64,000 bases of DNA from Brucella pecoris (GTDB lineage: Bacteria; Pseudomonadota; Alphaproteobacteria; Rhizobiales; Rhizobiaceae). The notes below the pieces were generated by a model that was given only the letters and a program-made list of their open reading frames with translations, was not told where the DNA came from and made no database searches. The DNA is taken from assembly GCF_006376675.1 (NCBI RefSeq), contig NZ_VEWK01000011.1, positions 1 to 64,000 of the forward strand. The letters run 5' to 3'. The translations under genes were made by a program, and so were the position numbers. Shown here piece by piece: positions 63,736 through 64,000 of this stretch (within the stretch, counting starts at the first letter, position 1; every line of letters begins with the position of its first letter).

Positions 63736-64000
63736 ATGTCCATTGAAGTTTTTTTGGCGCTTCTTGTCTTCGCCTTCGTCTCGTCCGTTACACCGGGACC
63801 AAACAATCTGATGCTTCTAGCTTCGGGCGTAAACTTCGGTTTCCGCCGCACCATTCCGCATATGTTGGGGATCGGCGTGGGCTTCTTCGTATTGCTGCTG
63901 GCGGTTGGTTTCGGTCTCGGCGCTTTGATCGAGATGGTGCCGTCATTCTATGTGGCGCTGAAGTTTGCCGGTGGTGCCTATATGCTCTATCTCGCCTGGA
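63736..64000 (+). CDS. LysE/RhtB family translocator (partial, cut by window end)
   Basis: The first 88 residues are present; the rest lies beyond the window. The family signature TPGPNNLMLLASGVNFGF (19-36) and hydrophobic segments at about 4-18, 44-64 and 70-88 mark a LysE-type amino acid exporter. The substrate cannot be named. It follows the ilvH terminator, so it has its own promoter. Confidence 0.88.
   Translation, partial: MSIEVFLALLVFAFVSSVTPGPNNLMLLASGVNFGFRRTIPHMLGIGVGFFVLLLAVGFGLGALIEMVPSFYVALKFAGGAYMLYLAW

Overview
The window is housekeeping chromosome of an alphaproteobacterium of the order Rhizobiales, most likely the Ochrobactrum/Brucella group. The grounds are Brucella-like protein sequences recalled from memory (RsmH, LigA, LpxC, the UPF0303 protein), an alphaproteobacterial circularly permuted tmRNA, an SspB of alphaproteobacterial type, GANTC clusters, and the gene order of the division and cell-wall cluster. 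No database search was run.

Region 1 (1-21.1 kb): a complete dcw (division and cell wall) cluster on the + strand: rsmH, ftsL, ftsI, murE, murF, mraY, murD, ftsW, murG, murC, murB, ddl, ftsQ, ftsA, ftsZ, then a lone methyltransferase and lpxC. Genes are tightly packed, with several ATGA-type overlaps. Intrinsic terminators follow murB and ftsZ, so ddl-ftsQ-ftsA-ftsZ has its own leader, which carries four GANTC sites. The left edge holds two arrays of 8-bp tandem repeats in inverted orientation.

Region 2 (21.1-31.7 kb): bamD, recN, ligA, a DUF2461 gene and azlCD on the + strand, followed on the - strand by an Xaa-Pro aminopeptidase, prmA and a SCO1/SenC gene.

Region 3 (31.7-48.0 kb) is more mixed: a Stealth-family sugar-phosphate transferase with a hexapeptide acetyltransferase, creA, uvrD carrying a hairpin-rich in-frame insertion, a kinase-like protein fused to a degenerate AMP-binding-enzyme C-terminal domain, a UPF0303 gene, an FAD-linked dehydrogenase, a giant AsmA protein, three small - strand genes, sspB, and a divergent TetR/MFS pair with two operator-like palindromes.

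Region 4 (48.0-61.0 kb): the two-piece tmRNA gene ssrA (- strand, no open reading frame except the 13-residue tag ANDNKAQGYALAA), a DUF2853 gene, thyA-folA, hflK-hflC-DUF2065-Do protease, a YhiN-like flavoprotein, serB with a GNAT gene, miaA, a GGEEF diguanylate cyclase and a HerA-like ATPase.

Region 5 (61.0-64.0 kb): the ilvB-ilvH operon behind a classic attenuator (leader peptide with consecutive Phe-Ile-Ile-Leu-Val-Val, then a terminator hairpin), then a LysE-type exporter cut by the window end. A short palindromic intergenic repeat occurs five times. I see no phage, insertion sequence, CRISPR array, tRNA or rRNA. The most notable items are the split tmRNA near its adaptor gene sspB, the ilv attenuator, the kinase/AMP-binding fusion and the UvrD insertion.
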